Source: Polaribacter sp. (GTDB lineage: Bacteria; Bacteroidota; Bacteroidia; Flavobacteriales; Flavobacteriaceae). From it: a stretch of DNA of 64,000 nt. The notes beneath the pieces were generated by a model. It was given only the letters and a program-made list of their open reading frames with translations. It ran no database searches and was not told where the DNA came from. Positions 55,687 through 63,820 of this stretch are shown here, piece after piece. The stretch covers positions 62,001 to 126,000 of the forward strand of contig JAQWGI010000008.1 of assembly GCA_029238315.1 (NCBI GenBank), read 5' to 3'. Position 1 is the first letter of the stretch. Each line of letters starts with the position of its first letter. A program made the position numbers and the translations under genes.

Positions 55687-56448
55687 ATGAATATCAAAAT
55701 ACCAAATAACAAAAAAGTCTATTTTGCCTCTGATCAACATCTAGGAGCGCCAACAGCAGAAGCTAGTTTTAGTAGAGAGCAAAAGTTTGTAGCTTGGTTA
55801 AATGAAGTAAAAGAAGATGCTGCTGCCATTTTTTTGCTAGGCGATCTGTTTGATTTCTGGTTCGAATACAAAACTGTTGTACCAAAAGGGTTTGTGCGTG
55901 TTTTAGGAAAACTAGCAGAAATTAAAGATAGCGGAATTCCCATCTATTTCTTTGTTGGAAATCACGATTTGTGGATGCAAGATTATTTTGAGAAAGAATT
56001 GAACATACCTGTTTTTCATCAACCACAAGAATTTACGTTTAACAACACGACATTACTAATTGGTCATGGCGATGGATTAGGCCCAGGAGATATAGGCTAC
56101 AAACGCATGAGAAAAATATTTACATTTCCATTGTTTAAATGGTTATTTAGATGGTTGCATCCAGATATAGGAATAAAAATTGGCCAGTATTTATCTGTTA
56201 AAAACAAAATGATTTCTGGAGATGAAGATGCTGTTTTTTTAGGCGAAGAAAACGAATGGCTAGCACAATATTGCCATCGAAAATTGCAAAACAAACACTA
56301 CGATTATTTTGTTTTTGGACACAGACATCTACCATTAAATATTCTACTTCAAGAAAACGCTACTTATGTTAACTTAGGAGATTGGATTCAATATTTTACG
56401 TATGGTGTTTTTGAAAATGGCACGTTGCACTTAAAAAAATACCATTAA
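55687..56448 (+). CDS. lpxH: UDP-2,3-diacylglucosamine pyrophosphatase family protein (LpxH-like)
   Basis: About 253 residues. Start set at ATG 55687 (a GTG lies at 55681). Calcineurin-type metal motifs are all present: DQHLGAP, GDLFDFW, GNHD, GHGDGLGPGD and GHRH. Cleaves UDP-2,3-diacylglucosamine in lipid A synthesis, peripheral to the inner membrane. Follows ctpA by 18 nt. A decayed second copy sits at 63057-63820. Confidence 0.93.
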   Translation: MNIKIPNNKKVYFASDQHLGAPTAEASFSREQKFVAWLNEVKEDAAAIFLLGDLFDFWFEYKTVVPKGFVRVLGKLAEIKDSGIPIYFFVGNHDLWMQDYFEKELNIPVFHQPQEFTFNNTTLLIGHGDGLGPGDIGYKRMRKIFTFPLFKWLFRWLHPDIGIKIGQYLSVKNKMISGDEDAVFLGEENEWLAQYCHRKLQNKHYDYFVFGHRHLPLNILLQENATYVNLGDWIQYFTYGVFENGTLHLKKYH

Positions 56449-56753
56449 ATTAAAAGAGAATCCTTACCCCTACTGAAAGAAAAAATTACAGAAACATTCT
56501 TCTTTTCTAGCCATACGCTTTTCATTAATTTTTGCTTGGCAACCTCTTAGTTATACAGACATAAAACTATTAAAATGAAATCCTTGTTAGCGTTAATAAA
56601 ACCTAATTAAAGGGGATTTTCAAATGGTCGTAATTTATAAATATCGATCATTAACTTCTTAAAAAACAAGCGTTTTTTCTCTGAACTTAGTTTTTTAACC
56701 CTACCTTTAGAATATGAAAAAACAATAAATACTTTTTTCAATTACATATAAAA
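56449..56753. other. intergenic segment repeated downstream of the second lpxH copy
   Basis: No gene. It carries words also found after the pseudogene, for example gttaataaaacctaa and the 21-nt stretch beginning gtcgtaatttataaatatcg at 56627-56647, equal to 63978-63998. It is therefore part of the duplicated block, not unique sequence. Confidence 0.7.
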
Positions 56754-56953
56754 TCCTCCGTAATTTTAATGAAGAACAAAATATACTAGATATATGTTTC
56801 ACTTAAAATACAACTAAAAATGACTTAGCTACAAGAAACCAACGGAGGAAATTGCTATAGAAATAGTACTTTCTTACAAGTTTTATGTTTTTAAACTTGT
56901 TCATGCATTAAAAACACAATATTTAAAAATAAAACAACGAGTGATTAACACTC
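56754..56953 (+). promoter_or_regulatory. conserved structured leader, copy A
   Basis: Aligned over its whole length with 58300-58498. Possible helices: P1 tcctccgt (56754-56761) with acggagga (56842-56849); P2 acaagttt (56876-56883) with aaacttgt (56893-56900); P3 gagtg (56939-56943) with cactc (56949-56953), 17 nt before the ATG. P2 differs from copy B by a compensatory T-A to A-T change. It may be an RNA leader, or the inverted repeats may be protein-binding sites. Confidence 0.6.
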
Positions 56954-56970
56954 AAAAAACAAAAACAATC

Positions 56971-57312
56971 ATGAAAAAGATAATATTAAGTTTAGTTTTA
57001 GTTCTAGGAATGACAACTATGAGTAATGCTGAAAGCAATGAAACAATCAATGAATCTATAAACTTTGAATTGCTCGAAAATAGTACAACTAATATAGAAG
57101 TTGATAATACAATTATGGCTTTTTACGAGAGTTTATATAATGACTCTCAATTAAATATGAATCAGAGTACAATACTTATAAATGCTCCTTTTGGATATTG
57201 TAAAGTAATTGCAAAAGCTATTGGTGGGCTTCTAGGAAGAACAGGAATGAATAGTGTAGTAATTGAAATAATTGTTGATGCTTTAGAAAAAATATGTAAA
57301 GAGCTTGCATAA
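56971..57312 (+). CDS. small exported protein with hydrophobic cysteine-containing tail
   Basis: 113 residues; the GTG at 56941 lies in the leader hairpin and is not the start. Signal peptide MKKIILSLVLVLGMTTMSNA, then an acidic/polar stretch (20-70) and a helical tail with C77 and C109 (FGYCKVIAKAIGGLLGR, VEIIVDALEKIC-like). I do not recognise the family. Its shape, a leader-like region before a small Gly-rich amphipathic domain, recalls exported peptides. It opens an operon with the GLPGLI gene. Confidence 0.7.
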   Translation: MKKIILSLVLVLGMTTMSNAESNETINESINFELLENSTTNIEVDNTIMAFYESLYNDSQLNMNQSTILINAPFGYCKVIAKAIGGLLGRTGMNSVVIEIIVDALEKICKELA

Positions 57313-57318
57313 ATTAAT

Positions 57319-57356
57319 AAGGGTGATGGCAAGGGTAACTCCTTGCTAAAACCCTT
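57319..57356 (+). promoter_or_regulatory. nested hairpin between small-protein gene and GLPGLI gene
   Basis: Outer stem aagggt/accctt and inner stem gcaagg (57329-57334)/ccttgc (57341-57346), just before the ATG at 57371. No T run, so it may be a processing or stability element setting different levels of the two genes. Confidence 0.5.
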
Positions 57357-57370
57357 TAAATATCAAAAAA

Positions 57371-58093
57371 ATGAAGGAAAAAATATTATTACTAAGCTGT
57401 CTTTTAATTGGATTAAACCTTTACTCTCAAAATTTAAAAGGAAAAGTTACTTATAAAATTACCAATAAAATATCTTTTAATAAAGACACTATTAAAGATA
57501 AAAAAATTAAAGACATCTTTTCTAAACTATTATCAAACTCAAAAGATGATAACATTTCATTTGAGCTTTTTTTTAACAACAAAAAGTCTCATTTTAATTA
57601 TGTTGACAAAATGGAATTAGACAACTCCACAATAAACATTTTGCTTATTGATGCCCAAAATAGAGGCTCTGTTTTTTCTGATTACGACTCTAAAACAACC
57701 CTAACCTTGTTTCCAAGTGAAGAGATTTTAATTCGAGATTCTTTTAGCAAGTTCAATTGGCGAATAACACAAGAAACAAAAAATATCGGAGGATATATTT
57801 GCTATAAAGCAGTGGGTGAGAAAAATATCTATAGAAAAATAAACAATTATCACAAAAAAGTAAACTTAACCGCATGGTTCTCACCAGAATTAAGTGCTCC
57901 AGTTGGGCCAGCAGGTTACGGTGGTCTTCCTGGTTTAATTTTAGAACTGACAGAAGAAGGTTATGTTAAATTTTATGCAACAAAAATAAGTTTAAAGAAC
58001 AACAAAAAAATGAAATCTGTTCCTCGTAAAAAAATTTTAGAGCGTATAGATTATGAAAAATATACCAGAGAAGTGTATTTAAAAAACCAATAA
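57371..58093 (+). CDS. GLPGLI family exported protein
   Basis: 240 residues with signal peptide (EKILLLSCLLIGLNLYSQ) and the family signature GLPGLI at 185-190 (YGGLPGLILEL), preceded by TAWFSPELSAPVGPAGYG. This Bacteroidota-only family is usually next to a TonB-dependent receptor; such a receptor lies 2 kb downstream. Function unknown. Confidence 0.92.
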   Translation: MKEKILLLSCLLIGLNLYSQNLKGKVTYKITNKISFNKDTIKDKKIKDIFSKLLSNSKDDNISFELFFNNKKSHFNYVDKMELDNSTINILLIDAQNRGSVFSDYDSKTTLTLFPSEEILIRDSFSKFNWRITQETKNIGGYICYKAVGEKNIYRKINNYHKKVNLTAWFSPELSAPVGPAGYGGLPGLILELTEEGYVKFYATKISLKNNKKMKSVPRKKILERIDYEKYTREVYLKNQ

Positions 58094-58299
58094 TGCAATC
58101 CTATTCTTAAAAGAATATTTACCATTTACAAAAGTGTAAGCTAAAAGAGCATATTCAGATTTTAACTATTTCCAAAAGGGATTCAAAAATTAGATTAACT
58201 CAAATTATTCAACACGCCTACAAAAGTAAAAAGAAGCAATCTAAGGCTTGCTTCTGTTAAAGTAACATTCCTCCAAAAACAGTTACCTAAACCAAAAAA
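58094..58299. other. non-coding stretch before leader copy B
   Basis: No gene. It has a hairpin agaagcaa (58232-58239)/ttgcttct (58248-58255) without a T run, possibly a weak terminator for the GLPGLI gene. Confidence 0.4.
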
Positions 58300-58498
58300 T
58301 CCTCCTTGGTTTAAATGAAGAACAAAAATATACTAAATAAATGTTTCACCTTAAAATATAACTAATGACATAGCAATATATAACCAATAGAGGAAAGTGT
58401 TGCAAAAGTAATAGTTCCTTACAAGTATATTGTGTTTTATACTTGTTTATTCATTAAAAGCACATCAATTAGAATAAAAAAACGAGTGATAAACACTC
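58300..58498 (+). promoter_or_regulatory. conserved structured leader, copy B
   Basis: Same order of elements as copy A: P1 tcctc (58300-58304)/gagga (58390-58394) extended by ttggtt (58306-58311)/aaccaa (58382-58387); P2 acaagtat (58421-58428)/atacttgt (58439-58446); P3 gagtg (58484-58488)/cactc (58494-58498), 15 nt before the ATG. Shared unpaired words include gaagaacaaa and atgtttcac. Confidence 0.6.
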
Positions 58499-58513
58499 AA
58501 AAAAAAATTAATT

Positions 58514-59050
58514 ATGAAAAAGATAAAACAATCATTATTATTAACAATTTTAAGCTTCATTGCAATATTCTTTTATTCGTGTGATAAAAACGAATCACAA
58601 ATAACTGAAGAATTTAGTACGGTGAAATTACCCGTAGAATTTCAACTTAAAGGAGATAATTCATTAATGAATAAGACCTCAGATAATTCAAATTATTTTA
58701 CCGAAGATTATGTTTTTAATATTTCTCTGGAAAATGGAAAAACTTTCGATGTTAAATTTAGAGCGAGTGGTTTTGTAGATGTTGACGGGTTGTCAAATCT
58801 TCAAATTGAAAATACATTTTTCGAAAAAACAGGATTGTCAACAAGCTTTTTAACGGATAATGAAAGTATTGTAAAAGCTTTCTTTGAAAATAAACTTTTA
58901 GAAAAAGTATCTTGTTGGGATCAGTGTAAAGAAGATAGAAGAACAGGTTTTGGAAGGGCATTATGCAGAACTGGATGTGTTTTAAAAGAGGTAGCCAAAC
59001 TAGCAAATGAAGCGGCAACTGTAATTATTGCAATAAAACTATTAGCATAA
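58514..59050 (+). CDS. small lipoprotein with CX3C-X12-CX3C tail
   Basis: 178 residues. Signal sequence with lipidated C23 (AIFFYSCDKN), a beta-rich middle (about 35-110) and a C-terminal helical part in which C134, C138, C151 and C155 make a CX3C-X12-CX3C pattern (CWDQC ... CRTGC), suited to two disulfides joining two helices, then a hydrophobic helix. Family not recognised. Preceded by the same leader as the 56971 gene and 1 nt before the next gene. Confidence 0.75.
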   Translation: MKKIKQSLLLTILSFIAIFFYSCDKNESQITEEFSTVKLPVEFQLKGDNSLMNKTSDNSNYFTEDYVFNISLENGKTFDVKFRASGFVDVDGLSNLQIENTFFEKTGLSTSFLTDNESIVKAFFENKLLEKVSCWDQCKEDRRTGFGRALCRTGCVLKEVAKLANEAATVIIAIKLLA

Positions 59051-59051
59051 A

Positions 59052-59816
59052 ATGAAAAGCTATATAAAGCATTTTATTTTTAGTGTCTTTTTGTGGAATT
59101 CTATTTTAGTATTCTCACAAGAAGATACTTTAAATGACATCATCAAACTAGATGAAGTAGAAATTTTAAGTAATTCTCAAAAGACAATCTCTTCCTCAGT
59201 ACTGAGGAAAACAAGAAAAAGTATAGCAACCAATTACTCTTTTAAGAACGGAGTTAATTATAAGGTTGTTTCTAATTTTAAAAATATTAAAACAAATACT
59301 TTTATTAATATTGAATTATTGGCGTCTTTTAAGAAATTATTTAGTTCTAAAGTTCAAATTTTAAAAAGTAAATCTAATAAAGATGTTCAATTTAATCACT
59401 TATTTCAAATAGTCTATGCAAATCTAAATTGGGGGAAAAAAGTTAATGGAGAGACACTAAGCTTTAAGGAAGATTCTAGTCATTTTTATATTGAAACAGG
59501 GTCAAAATATCAATCAAATTTCTATAAAATTAACAGAAAAGATTTTTCCTACGAAAAAATAATTGTGCGCAGAAAAAAACTAGGAAAAAAAGTGATCAAT
59601 TGTGAAAACAGCAGATTAGAATTAACTTTTAAAAAAGAAAAAAAACACTATCACCCAGAAAAGCTTAGCATTAAATGCTTTAACGATCTAGACAGCTTAG
59701 TCTTAAGTCATAAGCTTAGATTTACAGAAACATTGCCGTATGAAAAAATAAGTTCTAAAAACAATAATGATGTATACCGAATATTAAGGCTTTACACTGA
59801 TAAAAATAAAGAATGA
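59052..59816 (+). CDS. exported protein of unknown function
   Basis: 254 residues, signal peptide ending near SILVFSQ, then a short acidic stretch with LDEVEIL, reminiscent of the segment linking the regulatory domain to the plug of TonB receptors, and a basic beta-rich region (LASFKKLFSSKVQIL, INRKDFSYEKIIVRRKKL). Two Cys (NCEN, IKCF) in the last third. No known domain seen. Starts 1 nt after the Cys-rich lipoprotein, so co-translated with it. Confidence 0.7.
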   Translation: MKSYIKHFIFSVFLWNSILVFSQEDTLNDIIKLDEVEILSNSQKTISSSVLRKTRKSIATNYSFKNGVNYKVVSNFKNIKTNTFINIELLASFKKLFSSKVQILKSKSNKDVQFNHLFQIVYANLNWGKKVNGETLSFKEDSSHFYIETGSKYQSNFYKINRKDFSYEKIIVRRKKLGKKVINCENSRLELTFKKEKKHYHPEKLSIKCFNDLDSLVLSHKLRFTETLPYEKISSKNNNDVYRILRLYTDKNKE

Positions 59817-60129
59817 AGTTCAATATATATATCAATAAATGATTTAACCTAACTACTAAAACCATAAAAAGTAGTGTAAAATTAGGAAGTGATTTAGGCC
59901 TGTTGTAATCAGAGCAACAGATTCATTTATAAAATGTAAAATAGTCTTCTCTTATTTAAAAGCGAAGAGCAATAAAGAGTTTTATGCTAAGCTACATAGA
60001 TAAAAAAATAATAGATTATATAAAGAATAAACACAGTAAGTACACAAAAATTACTTTTTTAAAAGTAAAGAATAGAAGCTACTTTATGATTCTCTTTACT
60101 TGAAGTTATTTACAAAAAGAAAAAATAAG
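59817..60129 (+). promoter_or_regulatory. leader region before the TonB receptor
   Basis: 313 nt without a gene. Visible pairings: cctaa-ctact ... agtag ... ttagg (about 59848-59893), then ctgttg/caacag (about 59900-59922). The layout resembles leaders A and B only loosely, and homology is not proved. Confidence 0.4.
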
Positions 60130-62805
60130 ATGCTAAAAAAAACTACTGCTATTATTTGCTTGTTGGGTTTTGTATTCACTGTAAATTCTCAAACTATAAC
60201 CCTAAAGGGAAGTGTAAAAGACAGTTTTCAAAACTCATTAACATTTGCCAACGTTATTGCAAAACCATTAGACAAAACCAAAAATTTACAATTTGCAATT
60301 ACAGGCAATAATGGCTTGTATCGTTTAGAATTATTAAAAAACGAGCTCTACACAATTAGCATTAGTTATATGGGTTTTGATCCTGTAAACTATCAATTTA
60401 AAGCAGCCAACACAAGCATAAAAAACTTTACTTTAAAAGAAGCAAAAAACCAATTAGACGAGGTAATTATAGAAATGCCCGTTATTGTTAAAAAAGATAC
60501 GACCATTTACAACACCAAAAGTTTTGTTGATGGCACAGAACGTAAACTAAAAAATGTTTTAAAAAAATTACCTGGTTTTGCAGTAGATAAAGATGGCGGT
60601 GTTACCGTTAATGGTAAAAAAATTACCAAACTACTGGTTGATGGAGATACGTTTTTTAATGGTGGAACGAAATTAGCAGTTGATAATATTCCTGCTGATG
60701 CTGTTGATAAAGTTGAAGTTTTAGACAATTACAACGAAGTTGCTTTTCTAAAAAACCTCTCAGACTCTGATGAAATGGCAATGAACATTAAATTAAAAAA
60801 AGATAAAAAGAATTTTCTATTTGGTGATGTTGAAGCTGGCAAAGGAAATAAAGACTATTACAGAACTAGTGCAAACTTGTTTTATTACAGCCCAAAAACC
60901 AATGTCAATTTTATTGGAAACTTAAATAATACTGGCGAAAAAACTTTTACGTTTACAGACTACATGAATTTTCAGGGTGGTGTTAACGCTATTTTTAATG
61001 GAACTTTTAAAATTGGAAGAGAGGATTTTGCACAATTTTTAAATAGCAATGATATTTTAAAAAGCGAAAATAAATTTGCAGCATTGCATATTACCAAAGC
61101 TGCAAGTAGCAAATTAGATGTTTCTGGATTTGCAATTATTTCTAAAAACAACACCAATGGTTTTCAAGAAAACAACAATCAATATAGCAATATTTCGGAG
61201 CAAAAAGAAAATATTACAACTACCGAAAACGTTTTTGGAATTGGAAAATTAAACTTAGAATATGCGCCAAATAAGAAAGCACAATGGCATGCAAGAACTC
61301 AAGTTAAAAAAACAGCTAACACAAATGATAATCTGATTTTATCTAGTATAAACAATGTTCAAAATATAGTTAACACCCATAGCAAAACAGATGCAATTTC
61401 TGTAAATCAAAATATAGAATGGCATCAGCAAAAATCTACTAAACACACATTTTCTTTTATTGCAGATTATGCGTTTGACAAAAATAATCCAACCAATTAT
61501 TGGGAAACTACAAACAAAATTCTGCAAGGAATCATTCCGTTAGATGAAGATCAACAATTGTTTAAAATACATCAAAACAGAGAAACAACACAACAAAATT
61601 TCAACTCAATTTTAAAACATTTTTGGGTAATTAATAACAATCATCATATTTATACAACATTAGGAAACAATTTATCTAACGAAGTATTTTTAACAATTGA
61701 CAAACAAGAATTAGACAACGGAGCATTCAATAATTTTTCACCCAACGGTTTTGGAAACGATGTGAAGTTTAGATTGAACGATTTTTATGCAGGAGTTCAC
61801 TATAAATTTAGAACTGGGGTTTTTACTTTCAAACAAGGCGTCTTCTTTCACAAATACAATTGGAATGTAAATCAACAAACCATATTTTCAAAATCTAAAT
61901 GGATTGTATTGCCAGATTTTTTAGCCAAGATTGCATTTAATAAATCGAAAAGTATTCAATTACGTTATAATTTAAAAACAAATTTTTCTGATGCCTCTAA
62001 ACTGGCTAATCAGTTTTATGTAAGAACTTACAATTCGGTTTTTAAAGGAAATGCAAACTTAGAAAATGAACTATTTCACAATGCAAGCCTTTTCTACAGC
62101 CGCTTTAGTTTGTATAGAGGTTTATTAATAAATTTAAAGGGGAATTATACTAAAAAAGTAAAAGGTTTTACAAATTTAGCAGTATTAGACGAAACAAATC
62201 CAGATCCAACACAAAGCGCTAACAGCTATTTAACAACGCAATTGATAGACAATCCCTCAGAAAACATTCTCTTAACTACGCAAATCGAAAAAAACATTAA
62301 GAACATTAAATACAAACTTGGTGGCGATATCAATTTGTCTAATTATCTACAAAACATTAACAATCAAATTCAAACCAATAAAAATAATACTTACTCTTTT
62401 GAAACTGGAATAGAAACCTTGTTTGATCATTTTCCAACGATTGAAGTTGGCTATAAAAGAACTATTGGTAGTTATACATCTAACGCATCTACCTCTAAAT
62501 TTGTACGTTCAGAACCTTTTGTAAATATAGATTACGATTTTTTAAAAGGATTCATTTTTAATTTTGATTACAAACGTTCTAATTATCAGAATAAAAACTT
62601 AAATCAAGAAAATGTATATGAATTAGCCAATGCAACCTTGTCTTATAAAAGTGAGGACAGCGCTTGGAGTTATAAAATAAAAGCAACCAATTTATTCAAT
62701 ACAACATTTAAACAAAGCAATAGCTTTTCTGATTATTTAATTAGAGATACCAAAACGTATATTTTACCAAGAGTTATTATGTTTAGTATTGCTTATAAAT
62801 TGTAA
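60130..62805 (+). CDS. TonB-dependent receptor of the GLPGLI-associated type
   Basis: About 891 residues from ATG 60130 (a TTG at 60100 is in frame but lies before a good signal peptide, LKKTTAIICLLGFVFTVNSQ). Carboxypeptidase-like regulatory domain (25-110, GSVKDSFQNSLTFANVIAK), then a plug-like region with LKKLPGFAVDKDGGVTVNGK and LLVDGDTFFNGGT, then a long outer-membrane barrel ending in a typical YKL. Members of this type are regularly near GLPGLI proteins. Probably the transporter or exporter-linked partner of the upstream small proteins. Confidence 0.88.
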   Translation: MLKKTTAIICLLGFVFTVNSQTITLKGSVKDSFQNSLTFANVIAKPLDKTKNLQFAITGNNGLYRLELLKNELYTISISYMGFDPVNYQFKAANTSIKNFTLKEAKNQLDEVIIEMPVIVKKDTTIYNTKSFVDGTERKLKNVLKKLPGFAVDKDGGVTVNGKKITKLLVDGDTFFNGGTKLAVDNIPADAVDKVEVLDNYNEVAFLKNLSDSDEMAMNIKLKKDKKNFLFGDVEAGKGNKDYYRTSANLFYYSPKTNVNFIGNLNNTGEKTFTFTDYMNFQGGVNAIFNGTFKIGREDFAQFLNSNDILKSENKFAALHITKAASSKLDVSGFAIISKNNTNGFQENNNQYSNISEQKENITTTENVFGIGKLNLEYAPNKKAQWHARTQVKKTANTNDNLILSSINNVQNIVNTHSKTDAISVNQNIEWHQQKSTKHTFSFIADYAFDKNNPTNYWETTNKILQGIIPLDEDQQLFKIHQNRETTQQNFNSILKHFWVINNNHHIYTTLGNNLSNEVFLTIDKQELDNGAFNNFSPNGFGNDVKFRLNDFYAGVHYKFRTGVFTFKQGVFFHKYNWNVNQQTIFSKSKWIVLPDFLAKIAFNKSKSIQLRYNLKTNFSDASKLANQFYVRTYNSVFKGNANLENELFHNASLFYSRFSLYRGLLINLKGNYTKKVKGFTNLAVLDETNPDPTQSANSYLTTQLIDNPSENILLTTQIEKNIKNIKYKLGGDINLSNYLQNINNQIQTNKNNTYSFETGIETLFDHFPTIEVGYKRTIGSYTSNASTSKFVRSEPFVNIDYDFLKGFIFNFDYKRSNYQNKNLNQENVYELANATLSYKSEDSAWSYKIKATNLFNTTFKQSNSFSDYLIRDTKTYILPRVIMFSIAYKL

Positions 62806-62859
62806 TGTTAAAAAATAAGTAATAAAGGAATTATTTACATTTTCTCAACAAGAAGATTA

Positions 62860-63038
62860 TCATACAAAGAATTTAAAACAGCTCTTATAAAACTTCAAAA
62901 AAAGTTGAACAAACTATTAAAGAATACTTAAAAGCTACAATTGCAAGTCAAATTTATGGCGACGATGGTTTTTATAGAGTTATACAAGCAGATGATAAAA
63001 TGTTGCAAAAAGTGTTGGAGTTGGAAACTAAGAATTAA
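62860..63038 (+). pseudogene. remnant of ctpA with large internal deletion
   Basis: 62860-62903 equals 54709-54752 for 44 nt. The sequence then jumps to the ctpA 3' end (about 55531 on), with the last 120 nt nearly identical to the intact gene, including the stop and the following ccgtttctttgtggcaatga. About 780 nt of the gene are missing, so no product is possible. Confidence 0.9.
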
Positions 63039-63056
63039 TGCCGTTTCTTTGTGGCA

Positions 63057-63820
63057 ATGAATCATATCAATATTCCAGAAAATAAAAAAATCTTCTTTGC
63101 TTCCGACCAGCATTTAGGTGCAACAACTACAGAAGCAAGTTTTCCGTGAGAACAAAAATTTGTAGCTTGGTTAAACGAAGTAAAAGAAGACGCAGCTGCT
63201 ATTTTTTTATTGGGTGATTTGTTTGATTTCTGGTTCGAGTATAAAACTGTTGTTCCGAAAGGATTTGTAAGTGTTCTATGAAAATTAGCTAAAATTAAAG
63301 ACAGCGGAATTCCGATTTTTTTCTTTGTAGGAAATCATGATTTATGGATGAAAGATTACTTTCAAAAAGAATTGAACATTCCTGTTTATCACAAACCACA
63401 AGAGTTTACTTTTAATAAAACTTCTTTATTTATTGATCATGGCGATGGTTAGGTCCTGGAGACAAAGGCTATAAACGCATGAAAAAAGTGTTTACATTTC
63501 CTTTATTTCAATGGTTGTTTAAATGGTTGCATCCAGATTTAGAAATGAAATTAGGACAATACATGTCGGTAAAAAATAAAGTGATTTCTGGCGATGAAGA
63601 CGCTGTTTTTTTAGGAGAAGAAAACGAATGGCTGGCACAATATTGTCATCGCAAATTAGAAACCAAACACTACGATTATTTTGTATTTGGTCACAGGCAT
63701 TTACCGCTAGATATTCAACTGCAAGAAAACAGTAAATACATTAATTTAGGCGATTGGATTGGTCATTTTACGTATGGCGTTTTTGAAGAGAATAAACTTC
63801 AATTAAAAAAATACAATTAA
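63057..63820 (+). pseudogene. lpxH pseudogene
   Basis: Aligns with the intact lpxH from its ATG to the stop. In-frame TGA codons lie at 63147 (Arg in the intact copy) and 63279 (Gly), a one-base deletion near 63447-63449 shifts the frame, and the GHGDG motif has become DHGDG. Much of the difference from the intact gene is at third codon positions, so the copy was once functional. A separate frame from 63479 is only the post-frameshift remainder. Confidence 0.92.

Noticed and set aside
55558..55740. A 60-residue minus-strand frame that appears again, almost identical, at 62928-63113, resembling a conserved small protein family
   Set aside because: Both are antisense to the duplicated ctpA 3' end; the likeness is fully explained by the segmental duplication.
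56941..56970. GTG start giving a 123-residue version of the small exported protein
   Set aside because: The GTG lies inside the conserved leader hairpin; the ATG at 56971 begins a clean signal peptide and matches the position in the second cassette.
63147..63281. Two in-frame TGA codons considered as recoding (selenocysteine)
   Set aside because: They replace Arg and Gly of the intact copy, no Cys/Sec site is expected in LpxH, and a frameshift follows, so decay is simpler.
63479..63820. A 113-residue plus-strand frame that could be read as a short LpxH-like gene
   Set aside because: It is the part of the lpxH pseudogene after the one-base deletion and lacks the metal-binding N-terminal motifs.
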